From contig JABTUC010000002.1 of NCBI GenBank assembly GCA_015075545.1, forward strand, positions 124,001 through 188,000: a stretch of DNA of 64,000 bases, read 5' to 3'. This stretch comes from Ideonella sp. (GTDB lineage: Bacteria > Pseudomonadota > Gammaproteobacteria > Burkholderiales > Burkholderiaceae_C). The notes beneath the pieces were generated by a model. It did no database searches, was not told the origin of the DNA, and saw only the letters and a program-made list of their open reading frames with translations. Positions within the stretch are counted from its first letter, which is position 1; each line of letters opens with the position of its first letter. This document shows positions 39,597 to 47,980 of this stretch, one piece after another. The position numbers and the translations under genes are program-made.

Positions 39597-39696
39597 GCGG
39601 CCTGACGGCCGCCTCCCCCTCAAGGGGGCAACACCAGCGGCCCGGCAAAGCCGGATCCGCGGTGTTCACTTGGGGGCGCGCCGCTGGAGCGGCGCG
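39597..39696. repeat. Tandem hairpin array between upp and the amidohydrolase gene
   Basis: Four consecutive inverted repeats fill the spacer: GCGGCC/GGCCGC at 39597-39612; CCCCCT/AGGGGG just after; a long nested stem at 39630-39666 (AACACC/GGTGTT outside, CCGGC/GCCGG around AAA); and CGCGCCGC/GCGGCGCG at 39677-39696. It may act as a terminator or processing site, or be a dispersed repeat. Confidence 0.6.
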
Positions 39697-39714
39697 AGTC
39701 GGCGCCGCCGAGGA

Positions 39715-40995
39715 ATGAGTGTGGTCACGCTTCTGATTAGGAATGCCACATTGCCCGACGGGCGCACCGGCATCGATCTGCTGGCGCGCGAGGGTCGCTT
39801 CATCGACGTGGCTCCGAACCTGCCAGCGCCACCGGGAGCCGAGGTGCTCGACGCGCAGGGCTGGCTGCTGTCGCCGCCGTTCGTCGATGCGCATTTCCAC
39901 ATGGATTCGACGCTCACGTTCGGCCAGCCGCGGGTCAACCGCAGCGGCACGCTGCTCGAAGGCATCGCGCTGTGGGGCGAACTGAAGCCGCTGCTCACCG
40001 AGGAGGCGATCGCCGAGCGTGCGCTGCGCTACTGCGACTGGGCGGTGGCCAGGGGGCTGCTGGCGATCCGCTCGCACGTCGACGTCTGCGACCCGCGGCT
40101 GCTCGCGGTGCGCGCGCTGTTGCAGGTGCGCCAGCAGGTCAGGCCGTACCTCGACCTGCAGCTGGTCGCGTTCCCGCAGGACGGCGTGCTGCGCGCGCCG
40201 GGCGCGCTCGAGAACCTGAAGCGCGCGCTCGACCTCGGGGTCGACGTGGTCGGCGGCATTCCGCACTTCGAGCGCACCGCAGCCGAAGGCGCGACGAGCG
40301 TCAGGCTGTTGTGCGAGCTGGCGGCCGAGCGCGGCCTGCGCGTCGACCTGCACTGCGACGAGACCGACGATCCGGCGTCGCGCCATGTCGAGACGCTGGC
40401 CTTCGAAGCGCAGCGGCTGGGGCTGCACGGCCGCGCTACCGGCTCGCACCTGACGTCGATGCACTCGATGGACAACGCCTACGCCGGCAAGCTGATCGCG
40501 CTGATCGCCGAGGCCGGTCTGAGCGTGGTGGCCAACCCGCTGATCAACATCACGCTGCAAGGGCGCTACGACAGCTATCCGAAGCGGCGCGGCATGACGC
40601 GCGTGCCCGAGTTGCAAGCCGCGGGGGTGCCGGTGGCGTTCGGCCACGACTGCGTGCTCGATCCGTGGTACGCGCTCGGCAGTGCCGACATGCTCGAAGT
40701 CGCGGCGATGGGGCTGCACGTCGGGCAGCTCACCTCGGCCGCACAGATGCGCGCCTGCTTCGATGCGGTGACCACCGTGCCGGCGCGCATCCTGGGCCTC
40801 GCCGGGTACGGGCTCGAGCTCGGCTGCAGCGCCGACTGCGTGCTGCTGCAGGCGCGCTCGCCGGTCGAGGCGATTCGCCTGCGCGCGCAGCGGCTGGCGG
40901 TGGTGCGGGCCGGCCGCGTCGTGGCGCGCACGGCCAGCGCCAGCGCCGCGCTCGACCTGCCCGGCCGCCCCGGTTCGGTGGACTTTACCCTCTGA
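39715..40995 (+). CDS. Cytosine deaminase-like amidohydrolase
   Basis: A 426-residue metal-dependent hydrolase of the CodA branch. Metal ligands and catalytic residues are in place: HFHMDSTLTF (HxH), RSHVDVCD, HCDETDDP with the catalytic Glu, SHLTSMHSM and FGHDCVLDPWYALG. Deamination of cytosine to uracil would feed directly into the upstream upp/URC1/URC4 genes; other ring deaminations are possible. The start is ATG 39715 with GAGGA immediately before it, an unusually tight spacing; GTG 39721 is an alternative. Last gene of the plus-strand nucleobase operon. Confidence 0.9.
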   Translation: MSVVTLLIRNATLPDGRTGIDLLAREGRFIDVAPNLPAPPGAEVLDAQGWLLSPPFVDAHFHMDSTLTFGQPRVNRSGTLLEGIALWGELKPLLTEEAIAERALRYCDWAVARGLLAIRSHVDVCDPRLLAVRALLQVRQQVRPYLDLQLVAFPQDGVLRAPGALENLKRALDLGVDVVGGIPHFERTAAEGATSVRLLCELAAERGLRVDLHCDETDDPASRHVETLAFEAQRLGLHGRATGSHLTSMHSMDNAYAGKLIALIAEAGLSVVANPLINITLQGRYDSYPKRRGMTRVPELQAAGVPVAFGHDCVLDPWYALGSADMLEVAAMGLHVGQLTSAAQMRACFDAVTTVPARILGLAGYGLELGCSADCVLLQARSPVEAIRLRAQRLAVVRAGRVVARTASASAALDLPGRPGSVDFTL

Positions 40996-41026
40996 GACGG
41001 TGGGCGCGCCCCAGTGGCTGCCTCGC

Positions 41027-41032
41027 TAGAAT
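41027..41032 (+). promoter_or_regulatory. Putative -10 box for the glutathione transferase gene
   Basis: TAGAAT, about 30 bases upstream of ATG 41063. No good -35 was seen. Confidence 0.4.
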
Positions 41033-41062
41033 GATTCGACCGAGGGACGCCGCGCGCCTGCA

Positions 41063-41674
41063 ATGAAGCTGATCGGATCGAACACCAGCCCGTACGTGCG
41101 CAAGGTGCGCATCGTGATGGCAGAGAAGAAGTTGGACTATCAGTACGTCGTCGAGGACGTCTGGGCCAACGACAACATGCTGAAGTCCAATCCGCTGGGC
41201 AAGGTGCCTTGCCTGGTGGTCGAAGGCGTCGAGGCGATCTTCGACTCGCGGGTCATCGTCGAGTACGTCGACACGTTGTCGCCGCTGAGCCGGCTGATCC
41301 CGGCCGGCGGCCGCGAGCGCGTCGAGGTGCGCACCTGGGAGGCGCTGGGCGACGGCCTGCTCGACGCGTCGATCGCGGCGCGACTCGAGGCCAACTGGGC
41401 GCCGCGCGGCGAGGCGCGTTCGCAGGCCTGGATCGACCGCAACATGAGCCGGGTGGCGGCGTCGCTCAAGGCGATGAGCCGCGGCCTCGGCGAGAAGCCG
41501 TGGTGTGCCGGGCTGCACATGAGCCTGGCCGACATCGCGGCGGGCTGCGCCCTCTTCTACCTCGACTTCCGCTTCCCGCAGATCGACTGGCGCGGCGAGT
41601 ACTCCAACCTCGCCCGCCTGGGCGACAAGCTGGCGGCGCGCAAGAGCTTCATCGACACCGTGCCGGCACCGTAG
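41063..41674 (+). CDS. Glutathione S-transferase family protein
   Basis: A 203-residue cytosolic protein. N-terminal thioredoxin-like domain with NTSPYVRKVR (catalytic serine region) and the glutathione-contacting NPLGKVPCLV and FDSRVIVEYVD; all-helical C-terminal domain follows (MSLADIAAGCALFYLDFRFP). Resembles the YibF-like group of bacterial transferases. Has its own TAGAAT promoter. The substrate is unknown. Confidence 0.92.
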   Translation: MKLIGSNTSPYVRKVRIVMAEKKLDYQYVVEDVWANDNMLKSNPLGKVPCLVVEGVEAIFDSRVIVEYVDTLSPLSRLIPAGGRERVEVRTWEALGDGLLDASIAARLEANWAPRGEARSQAWIDRNMSRVAASLKAMSRGLGEKPWCAGLHMSLADIAAGCALFYLDFRFPQIDWRGEYSNLARLGDKLAARKSFIDTVPAP

Positions 41675-41772
41675 CGGTGCCGGCGCGCCCCGGCGACGCG
41701 CGCCTCGCGGCCCGCCGCGGTGCTCGAAGGCAGCGGCCCTTTGGCCAGTGCAGCAGCCAACTGGCGTCGAAA

Positions 41773-42417
41773 TCAGGCGAGTTCGAGGTTCAACGAGCCG
41801 GCGCGCACGTCCCACTGCAGCTTGCGCACGATGGCGCGCAAGCGGCGGCCGACCTCGCCGGCCGACACGCGACACGCCGTGGCCACCTGATCGAGGCGGT
41901 AGCCCGCGGCCAGTCGCATCAGCAGGTCGCGCTGCGCGGGTTCGAGCTGCAGCGGGCTCTGCTCGTCGCCGATCGACAGCGCATGGCGTCGCGGCGTGCG
42001 GGCGCGCTCGAAGTGGTCGAGCAGCGCGTGCGCCAGCGGCGTGCTGAGCGCGGTTTCGCCGCGCAGCGTCTGCTCGATGATCTGCAGCAGCACCGAGGGG
42101 TGCGCGTCGCGCACGATCAAGTTGTCGGCACCGGCGCGCAACGCCTCGACCATCAGCGCATCCTGATCGTGATCGACCACGGCCACCATCAGTGGCCGCT
42201 GCGGCAACGTGGCGAGCCACTGGATCATCGCCAGCGCGGTGCCGTCGAGCAGCCGCATGTCGCACAGCACGAGCTGCGGCTGGTGCTGCGTCAGCAGCGC
42301 ACGTGCCGAGCGCGCCGCGTTGGTCACCGCGACGACTTCGTGGCAACCGGCGGCCAGCACGTCGCGCCACGCCAGGGCCTGGGCGGGTTCGCGAACGACG
42401 AGGACGATGCGGCTCAT
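41773..42417 (-). CDS. Response regulator-like protein with degenerate receiver and C-terminal HTH
   Basis: A 214-residue protein. The N-terminal receiver fold keeps the phospho-acceptor region LVLCDMRLLDG, but the usual acidic pair after the first strand is replaced (VVREP) and the conserved lysine is replaced by arginine (LIVRD), so metal-dependent phosphorylation may be impaired. The C-terminus (QRDLLMRLAAGYRLDQVATA ... VGRRLRAIVRKL) is a LuxR-like helix-turn-helix. No histidine kinase lies nearby. Start at ATG 42417. Separated by 110 bases from the glutamate-synthase-like gene on the same strand. Confidence 0.8.
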   Translation of the reverse strand: MSRIVLVVREPAQALAWRDVLAAGCHEVVAVTNAARSARALLTQHQPQLVLCDMRLLDGTALAMIQWLATLPQRPLMVAVVDHDQDALMVEALRAGADNLIVRDAHPSVLLQIIEQTLRGETALSTPLAHALLDHFERARTPRRHALSIGDEQSPLQLEPAQRDLLMRLAAGYRLDQVATACRVSAGEVGRRLRAIVRKLQWDVRAGSLNLELA

Positions 42418-42527
42418 GGACAAACCCGCCACACGGGATACGACGGGTGACGAATTGTTGCGCCAAGAGCTTCACGGCGCATCCCTCCAGCACGAGGCCC
42501 GCCCCGCGAACGGGGGCTGGTCGGGTG

Positions 42528-44180
42528 TCAGACAGCAGGCGCGAAGCTGGTGGCCTGGGCGCGCGGCCAGTACAGCTCGAACACCGCGTGCGGCCAGGGC
42601 GCGTCGCCGCGCGCAGCCGCCAGCAACTCGCCGGGCTCGACGAAGGTCAGCAGGTTGGCCAGCAGCCGCACCTGGCGGTCGTCGCCGCGGCGCACGATAT
42701 GGGTGGCGCGGATCTGGTTCGGATGCTCGAGCGCAGCCGCCTGCACCAGCTCCTTCAGCGCCTCGAGCGTGTGGCGGTGGAAGTGATAGACGCGCTCGAT
42801 CTTGTCGGGCACCACCAGCGCGCGCTGGCGCAGCGGATCCTGCGTCGTGACGCCGGTCGGGCACGAACCGGTGTGGCAGCTTTGCGCCTGGAGACAACCG
42901 AGTGCGAACATGAAGCCGCGCGCCGCGTTGCACCAGTCGGCGCCCAACGCCATCAGGCGCGCGATGTCGAAGGCGCTCACCACCTTGCCCGCCGCGCCGA
43001 GGCGGATGCGTCGTCGCAGGTCGAGGCCGGTGAGCGTGTTGTGCACCAGCAGCAGGCCCTCTTGCAGCGGCGTGCCGACATGGTCGGTGAACTCCAACGG
43101 CGCCGCGCCGGTGCCGCCCTCGGCGCCGTCGACGACGATGAAGTCGGGCGCGATGCCGGTGTGCAGCATCGCCTTGCAGATCGCCAGCCACTCCCACGGG
43201 TGGCCGATGCACAGCTTGAAGCCGGTGGGTTTGCCGCCCGACAGTTCGCGCAGGCGGTCGACGAATTGCAGCATCTCTACCGGCGTGTCGAACGCGCTGT
43301 GGCGCGCCGGCGAGATGCAGTCGACGGCGACCGGCACGCCGCGCGCGGCGGCGATCTCGGCGGTCACCTTCGGCCCCGGCAGCACGCCGCCGTGGCCCGG
43401 CTTGGCGCCCTGGCTCAGCTTGAGTTCGATCATCTTCACCTGCGGGTCGCAGGCGCTGGCGGCGAAGCGCTCGGCGCTGAAGCTGCCGTCGTCGTTGCGG
43501 CAACCGAAGTAGCCAGAGCCGATCTCCCAGATCAGGTCGCCGCCGTGCGCGCGATGGTGCACGCTGATCGAACCCTCGCCGGTGTCGTGTGCGAAGCCGC
43601 CGCGCCGCGCGCCGCCGTTGAGCGCCAGGATGGCGTTGGCGCTCAGCGCGCCGAAGCTCATCGCCGAGATATTGAACACGCTGGCCGAGTACGGCTGCGC
43701 GCGGCCCTCGCCGATCAGCACACGGAAATCGTGCGAATCGATGCGCGTCGGCTGCAGCGAGTGGTTGATCCACTCGTAGCCCAGCGCATGCACGTCGAGC
43801 TGGGTGCCGAACGGTCGCTTGTCGGAGTCGCCCTTGGCGCGCTGGTACACCAGCGAGCGCTGCTGCCGCGAGAATGGGTGCTGCTCGTTGTCGCCTTCGA
43901 TGAAGTACTGGCGGATCTCGGGCCGCACGTACTCGAACAGGAAGCGCAGGTGCCCGATCACCGGGTAGTTGCGCAGCACCGCGTGGCGCCGCTGCAGCGA
44001 ATCGCGCAGGCCCACCACGACCAGCACCCCGAACGCCAGCGCCCCGAAGCCCCACTGACCGAACGCCACCCAGACGAACGTGCACAGCAGGAAGGCGATG
44101 CCGCAGGCAAGCCAGGTCAGGTGGCGGATCGGGAAATAGCGGTCGAGTGCGTGCAGCCAGGCGGGCATCGCCCTCTCCAT
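42528..44180 (-). CDS. FMN-binding glutamate synthase family protein, membrane anchored
   Basis: 550 residues. Two N-terminal hydrophobic helices (LTWLACGIAFLLCTFVWVAF; FGALAFGVLVVVGL) anchor a GltB-type FMN/Fe-S barrel (SVFNISAMSFGALSANAILA; KPGHGGVLPGPKVTAEIAAA; DGAEGGTGAAPLEF; QSCHTGSCPTGVTTQDP). It lacks the glutaminase and large-subunit C-terminal domains of true GltB, so it is one of the stand-alone homologues whose reaction is unknown. A later in-frame ATG at 44168 is an alternative start. Confidence 0.88.
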   Translation of the reverse strand: MERAMPAWLHALDRYFPIRHLTWLACGIAFLLCTFVWVAFGQWGFGALAFGVLVVVGLRDSLQRRHAVLRNYPVIGHLRFLFEYVRPEIRQYFIEGDNEQHPFSRQQRSLVYQRAKGDSDKRPFGTQLDVHALGYEWINHSLQPTRIDSHDFRVLIGEGRAQPYSASVFNISAMSFGALSANAILALNGGARRGGFAHDTGEGSISVHHRAHGGDLIWEIGSGYFGCRNDDGSFSAERFAASACDPQVKMIELKLSQGAKPGHGGVLPGPKVTAEIAAARGVPVAVDCISPARHSAFDTPVEMLQFVDRLRELSGGKPTGFKLCIGHPWEWLAICKAMLHTGIAPDFIVVDGAEGGTGAAPLEFTDHVGTPLQEGLLLVHNTLTGLDLRRRIRLGAAGKVVSAFDIARLMALGADWCNAARGFMFALGCLQAQSCHTGSCPTGVTTQDPLRQRALVVPDKIERVYHFHRHTLEALKELVQAAALEHPNQIRATHIVRRGDDRQVRLLANLLTFVEPGELLAAARGDAPWPHAVFELYWPRAQATSFAPAV

Positions 44181-44273
44181 CCAGAGGCACGATGCGCATC
44201 GTAGGCGAGCGCTGCGTGGGTCACGGCGGCGAATTGCGCCGCATCGCGCGGCCAGTTCCGAGGGTTGCGCGCG

Positions 44274-44777
44274 CTACGGCTGCGCGAGCGCTGCGGCGCG
44301 GTGCGCCAGGAAGCGCTCGAGCTTGCCCTGCGCCTGGCGCCGCACCTGGTTGCGCAGCATCGGCGACCAGCCCATCACCAGACCGGTGGAGCCCAGTGTC
44401 TGGCGCGACCAGCGCCAGAAGTCGTAGTTCTCGCTGTGGGTGGCGATCAGGCCGTCCTCGAAGGTGAATTTCGCGTTCACTACGTTGTGCACCATGCGGC
44501 CGGCGGCGCCTGAGCGGTAGCGCGCCTCCCAGCGCGCACTGCCGCGCTCGCCATTGGCCGCCTCGAGCTCGCTCGCGTCGAGGCGCCACACCGCCTGGCC
44601 GCCGTTGCGGATGGTCTGGCACACCATCTGCCACATCGCGCCGATCTGCTCGGCACCGTCGAGCACGAACAGCGGATCCTCGAACTGCGCGTGCGGCGCG
44701 TAGCAGCTTTGCATTGTGCGCGAATCGAGCGTCGCGAAGGCGGCGTAGAAGCGCTTGAGCAGGGCCAGCGGGCTCAT
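44274..44777 (-). CDS. SnoaL/NTF2-like protein
   Basis: A 167-residue protein with an NTF2-like fold (LLKRFYAAFATLDSRTMQSC; HAQFEDPLF; FTFEDGLIATHSENYDFWRW). Widespread among Proteobacteria as a ketosteroid isomerase-like domain of unknown function. No signal peptide from ATG 44777; longer open-frame starts read low-complexity sequence. It sits 93 bases downstream of nothing on its own strand and is divergent from metX. Confidence 0.82.
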   Translation of the reverse strand: MSPLALLKRFYAAFATLDSRTMQSCYAPHAQFEDPLFVLDGAEQIGAMWQMVCQTIRNGGQAVWRLDASELEAANGERGSARWEARYRSGAAGRMVHNVVNAKFTFEDGLIATHSENYDFWRWSRQTLGSTGLVMGWSPMLRNQVRRQAQGKLERFLAHRAAALAQP

Positions 44778-44935
44778 CGACGGCGAAGGCAGAGGTGGGG
44801 AAACCCAGTATGCGCGTGCCGCTGCGGCGCAGGCGTGAACAACCGCAACCGCTGCGGCCATTGCGGCGTCGACCCCGCGAGTCGAGGGCCGGCGCGCGCG
44901 ACGGCAGTGCAGCGCGGGTGCGCAATTTGCCACGC

Positions 44936-44941
44936 TATACT
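44936..44941 (+). promoter_or_regulatory. Putative -10 box for the metX leader
   Basis: TATACT; the expected transcription start at about 44948 lies just before the riboswitch aptamer at 44951, which supports both calls. The remaining part of this 339-base gap upstream (44778-44930) shows no recognisable gene or motif. Confidence 0.55.
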
Positions 44942-44950
44942 GGCGGCCAC

Positions 44951-45003
44951 AGCGCCGATTTGTTCCGGCTTGCGGGCGCTCTAGAAATGCCGCTAAAGCG
45001 GGC
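44951..45003 (+). ncRNA. SAM-II riboswitch aptamer upstream of metX
   Basis: Binds S-adenosylmethionine and shuts down methionine-synthesis genes. P1 is AGCGC (44951-44955) with GCGCT (44976-44980). The loop has the conserved GATTTG and TTGC elements. The 3' strand carries AGAAATGCC then GCTAAAG (44992-44998). CGGC (44966-44969) can pair with GCCG (44989-44992) as the pseudoknot. The arrangement aligns element by element with characterised SAM-II (metA motif) RNAs, and the downstream gene is metX, a classic SAM-II target. Two hairpins that would disrupt the pseudoknot (CCGC/GCGG around TAAA; GCGGG/CCCGC around CTTA) overlap its 3' end. Confidence 0.85.
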
Positions 45004-45070
45004 TTACCCGCTTCAGCGCAGGCTCATGTCGCGCAGCGACGTGATGCCGCAGCTAAAGAAGGACTGCCCG

Positions 45071-45103
45071 ACCGGCGTCCGCATCTGCAGCGACGCCGGT
45101 TTT
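45071..45103 (+). terminator. Intrinsic terminator in the metX leader
   Basis: A perfect 9-bp stem, ACCGGCGTC (45071-45079) with GACGCCGGT (45092-45100), followed by TTT, lies between the SAM-II aptamer and the metX start. This is a likely expression platform for premature termination. Confidence 0.7.
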
Positions 45104-45116
45104 CGCGTCTGGGCCC

Positions 45117-46253
45117 ATGCATTCGATCGGCGTCGTTCATCCACAGACCCGGCACTTCGCACAGCCGCTGCCGCTGCGCAGCGGCGCGGCGATCGCCGAC
45201 TACACGCTGGTCTACGAGACCTACGGCACGCTGAACGCCGATGCCAGCAACGCCGTGCTGGTGTGCCATGCGCTCAACGCCGGGCATCACGTGGCCGGGG
45301 AGTACGACAACGAACAGCGCAGTGTCGGCTGGTGGGACAACCTTGTCGGGCCGAGGAAGCCGCTGGACACCGACCGCTTCTTCGTGATCGGCGTCAACAA
45401 CCTCGGATCGTGCTTCGGTTCGACGGGGCCGATGCATGTCAACCCGGCGACCGGCCGGCGCTATGGCGCCGACTTTCCGGTGGTGACCGTGGAGGACTGG
45501 GTCGATGCGCAGGCGCGGCTGATCCAGGCGCTGGGCATCGAGCGGCTCGCCGCGGTGATCGGTGGCAGCCTGGGGGGCATGCAGGCGCTGGCGTGGACGC
45601 TGCGCCACCCGCAGCGCGTTCGCCACTGCATCGCGGTGGCCAGTGCACCGAACCTGTCGGCGCAGAACATCGCGTTCAACGAGGTGGCGCGTCGTGCGAT
45701 CACCACCGACCCCGACTTCCACGGCGGCCACTTCTACGAGCATGGCGTGGTGCCTGCGCGCGGGCTGCGCGTGGCGCGCATGATCGGCCACATCACGTAC
45801 CTGTCCGACGACTCGATGGCGGCCAAGTTCGGCCGCGAGCTGCGCAACGGCGGCCTCGGCTACACGACGCAGGACATCGAGTTCCAGATCGAGAGCTACC
45901 TGCGCCATCAAGGCGAAAAGTTCAGCGAGTACTTCGACGCCAACACCTACTTGCTGATCACGCGCGCGCTCGACTACTTCGACCCGGCGGCGGCGCACGG
46001 CGGCGACCTGTCGGCGGCGTTCGCGCCGGCGCGCGACAACCGCTTCCTGGTCGTCAGCTTCAGCACCGACTGGCGGTTCGCGCCCGCACGCTCGCGCGAG
46101 ATCGTCAAGGCGCTGGTCGACAACCGCATCGCGGTCAGCTACGCCGAGATCGACGCGCCCCACGGTCACGACGCCTTCCTGCTCGACGACCCGCGCTACC
46201 ACGACACGCTGCGTGCCTACTTCGAGCGCGTGGCGGCGGAATCCGGGTCATGA
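45117..46253 (+). CDS. metX: Homoserine O-acyltransferase MetX
   Basis: First committed step of methionine synthesis: acylates homoserine from acetyl- or succinyl-CoA. 378 residues, alpha/beta-hydrolase fold. The nucleophile serine lies in [14 protein letters not shown], the acid in [13 protein letters not shown], and the histidine in [13 protein letters not shown]; oxyanion region [12 protein letters not shown]. Acyl-donor specificity (acetyl versus succinyl) cannot be decided here; many proteobacterial MetX use succinyl-CoA. ATG 45117 is the first start after a stop at 45054 in its frame; no clear ribosome binding site. Controlled by the upstream SAM-II element, and paired with metW. Confidence 0.95.
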   Translation: MHSIGVVHPQTRHFAQPLPLRSGAAIADYTLVYETYGTLNADASNAVLVCHALNAGHHVAGEYDNEQRSVGWWDNLVGPRKPLDTDRFFVIGVNNLGSCFGSTGPMHVNPATGRRYGADFPVVTVEDWVDAQARLIQALGIERLAAVIGGSLGGMQALAWTLRHPQRVRHCIAVASAPNLSAQNIAFNEVARRAITTDPDFHGGHFYEHGVVPARGLRVARMIGHITYLSDDSMAAKFGRELRNGGLGYTTQDIEFQIESYLRHQGEKFSEYFDANTYLLITRALDYFDPAAAHGGDLSAAFAPARDNRFLVVSFSTDWRFAPARSREIVKALVDNRIAVSYAEIDAPHGHDAFLLDDPRYHDTLRAYFERVAAESGS

Positions 46254-46339
46254 GGCGAACGCTGCGGGCGCACGCGCGCGGGCCGAGCGCCGGGCCGCTC
46301 CCAGGCCGGCGCGCGATCCCCTCGGGGGCTGAGCCCGGA

Positions 46340-46432
46340 CACGAACAGTCCGGGGGACTGTTCGTGCCTGGCGAAGTGCAGGGCCTTCCGGCCCTGCGCG
46401 GCCTGCAAGGCCGGTCGATGCACCCATCGACC
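46340..46432. repeat. Tandem hairpin array between metX and metW
   Basis: Four perfect or near-perfect stems in a row: CACGAACAGTCC/GGACTGTTCGTG (46340-46366, 12 bp, 3-base loop), GCAGGGCC/GGCCCTGC (46378-46397), GGCC/GGCC (46400-46412), GGTCGATG/CATCGACC (46413-46432). They end one base before the metW ribosome binding site GAGGAG. metX and metW are normally almost contiguous, so a 190-base structured spacer is unusual. Confidence 0.7.
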
Positions 46433-46443
46433 GAGGAGCTCCC

Positions 46444-47034
46444 ATGAGCGAGCGGCGCGACCTCGAGGTGATCGCCGAGCTGGTGCCGGCGGGCTCGCGC
46501 GTGCTCGACCTCGGCTGCGGCGACGGCGAACTGCTGGCGCACCTGGCCGCGCACCGCGGCTGCAGCGGCTACGGCGTCGAGATCGCCGACGCCAACATCC
46601 CGCGCTGCGTGCGCCGCGGCGTGCAGGTGATCCAGCTCAACCTCGACGAGGGCCTGGCGCTGTTCGGCGACCGCAGCTTCGACGTCGTGCTGCAGCTCGA
46701 CACGCTGCAGCACCTGCGCAACACCGAGCGCATGCTGCAGGAGACGGCGCGCGTAGGCCGCATCGGCATCGTCAGCTTCCCGAACTTCGCGCACTGGCCC
46801 AACCGGCTGTCGGTGGCGCGCGGGCGCATGCCGGTGACCAAGACGCTGCCGTACCAGTGGTACGACACGCCGAACATCCGCGTCGGCACGTTCGCCGATT
46901 TCGAGGTGCTGGCGCGCCGCAACGGGCTGCGCATTCTCGATGCCTTCGGCCTGCACGACGGCGCGGCGCTGCGGCGCTGGCCGAACTTGCGCGCCAGCGT
47001 CGCGGTGTTCAAGTTCGCGCGTGGCGACGCCTGA
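46444..47034 (+). CDS. metW: Methionine biosynthesis protein MetW
   Basis: A 196-residue SAM-dependent-methyltransferase-fold protein. Motif I reads SRVLDLGCGDGELLAHL; further segments SFDVVLQLDTLQHL and GIVSFPNFAHWPNRL are diagnostic of MetW. MetW acts together with MetX in methionine synthesis in Proteobacteria and has been linked to MetX activity. GAGGAG site before ATG 46444. Ends 15 bases before the convergent enoyl-CoA hydratase-like gene. Confidence 0.95.
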   Translation: MSERRDLEVIAELVPAGSRVLDLGCGDGELLAHLAAHRGCSGYGVEIADANIPRCVRRGVQVIQLNLDEGLALFGDRSFDVVLQLDTLQHLRNTERMLQETARVGRIGIVSFPNFAHWPNRLSVARGRMPVTKTLPYQWYDTPNIRVGTFADFEVLARRNGLRILDAFGLHDGAALRRWPNLRASVAVFKFARGDA

Positions 47035-47049
47035 AGTCGACCTGCCCCT

Positions 47050-47880
47050 TCAGGGCGGCGGCGTCGCGGCGAGCGCGTCGAACTGGCCGGCGCGCTTGTC
47101 CTTCCACGCCGCGATCGCGCGCTGGATGTCGCCGAGGTCGAAGATCGCGCTTTGCAGCAACGCCATCTGCTGCAGCGATTCGTCGGTGCCATGGTCGCGC
47201 GCATAGTTCAGCGCCAGCTTGCTGCCGGCGATCGCCAGCGGGTTCTTCTCGGCGATCTGGCGCGCGAGCTGCGTGGCGTGCACTTGCAGCGCCTGCGCGT
47301 CGGGCAACACCGCGTTGACCAGGCCGGTGGCCAGCGCGCGCGGCGCGTCGAGCCGCTCGCCGGTGTAGGCCATCTGCCGTGCGATGCCCTGCGGCACCAC
47401 CTTCGGCAGGCGCTGCAGCGAGCCGACATCGGCGGCCAGGCCGATATGGATCTCCTGCACGGTGAAGAAGGCATCGGCGCTGCATACGCGAATGTCGCAG
47501 GCCAGCGCGAGGTCGAGACCGCCGCCGATGCAGCCGCCCTGCACCGCGCACAGCACGGGGAAGCGCGCTTGCTCGAGCGCGTCGAAACAGTCCATCAGCC
47601 GCCGCAGGTTGCGCTGGAATGCGAGGCGGCTGCGTGCATCGCTGGCGTCGAGCTGCGCCAGGTCGTCGAACACCTCGAGCGCCATGCCGGCGCAGAAGTG
47701 CTTGCCGGTCGAACGGATCACCAGCACGCGGGTGGTGCCGGCGTCGTCGAGCTCGCGCACCGCATCGCGCAGGCCGGTGAAGAACGCCGGCGCTATGGTG
47801 TTGAGCCGTTGCGGCTGGTTGAGCACCAGCTCGGCGACGCCGCTGCGCGGGTCGCTCGTCAGGTCGAAGTACTGGTCCAT
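47050..47880 (-). CDS. Enoyl-CoA hydratase/isomerase (dienoyl-CoA isomerase-like)
   Basis: A 276-residue crotonase. Oxyanion-hole segments FCAGMALEVFDD and CAVQGGCIGGGLDLALACD are intact. EIHIGLAADVGSLQRLPKVV places an aspartate where delta3,5-delta2,4-dienoyl-CoA isomerases (ECH1 type) have it, in place of the hydratase glutamate, so isomerase activity in unsaturated fatty-acid oxidation is favoured. ATG 47880 has AGGAG five bases upstream; GTG 47886 is less likely. Confidence 0.9.
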   Translation of the reverse strand: MDQYFDLTSDPRSGVAELVLNQPQRLNTIAPAFFTGLRDAVRELDDAGTTRVLVIRSTGKHFCAGMALEVFDDLAQLDASDARSRLAFQRNLRRLMDCFDALEQARFPVLCAVQGGCIGGGLDLALACDIRVCSADAFFTVQEIHIGLAADVGSLQRLPKVVPQGIARQMAYTGERLDAPRALATGLVNAVLPDAQALQVHATQLARQIAEKNPLAIAGSKLALNYARDHGTDESLQQMALLQSAIFDLGDIQRAIAAWKDKRAGQFDALAATPPP

Positions 47881-47980
47881 CTGCACTCCTGGTTGCCCGC
47901 AGGCTAGCGTGCCCGCGCTGCCTGCAGGGTTCGGGCAAGCCCGGGCCGGGGCCGCGATACACCCTGCCTACACTGCGTCC

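Noticed and set aside
45030-45062. A second GCTAAAG with a GTGAT segment, suggesting a tandem SAM-II or SAM-V aptamer
   Set aside because: The upstream part lacks the GATTTG/TTGC loop and a suitable P1 around it; only the 3' element matches, so chance is more likely.
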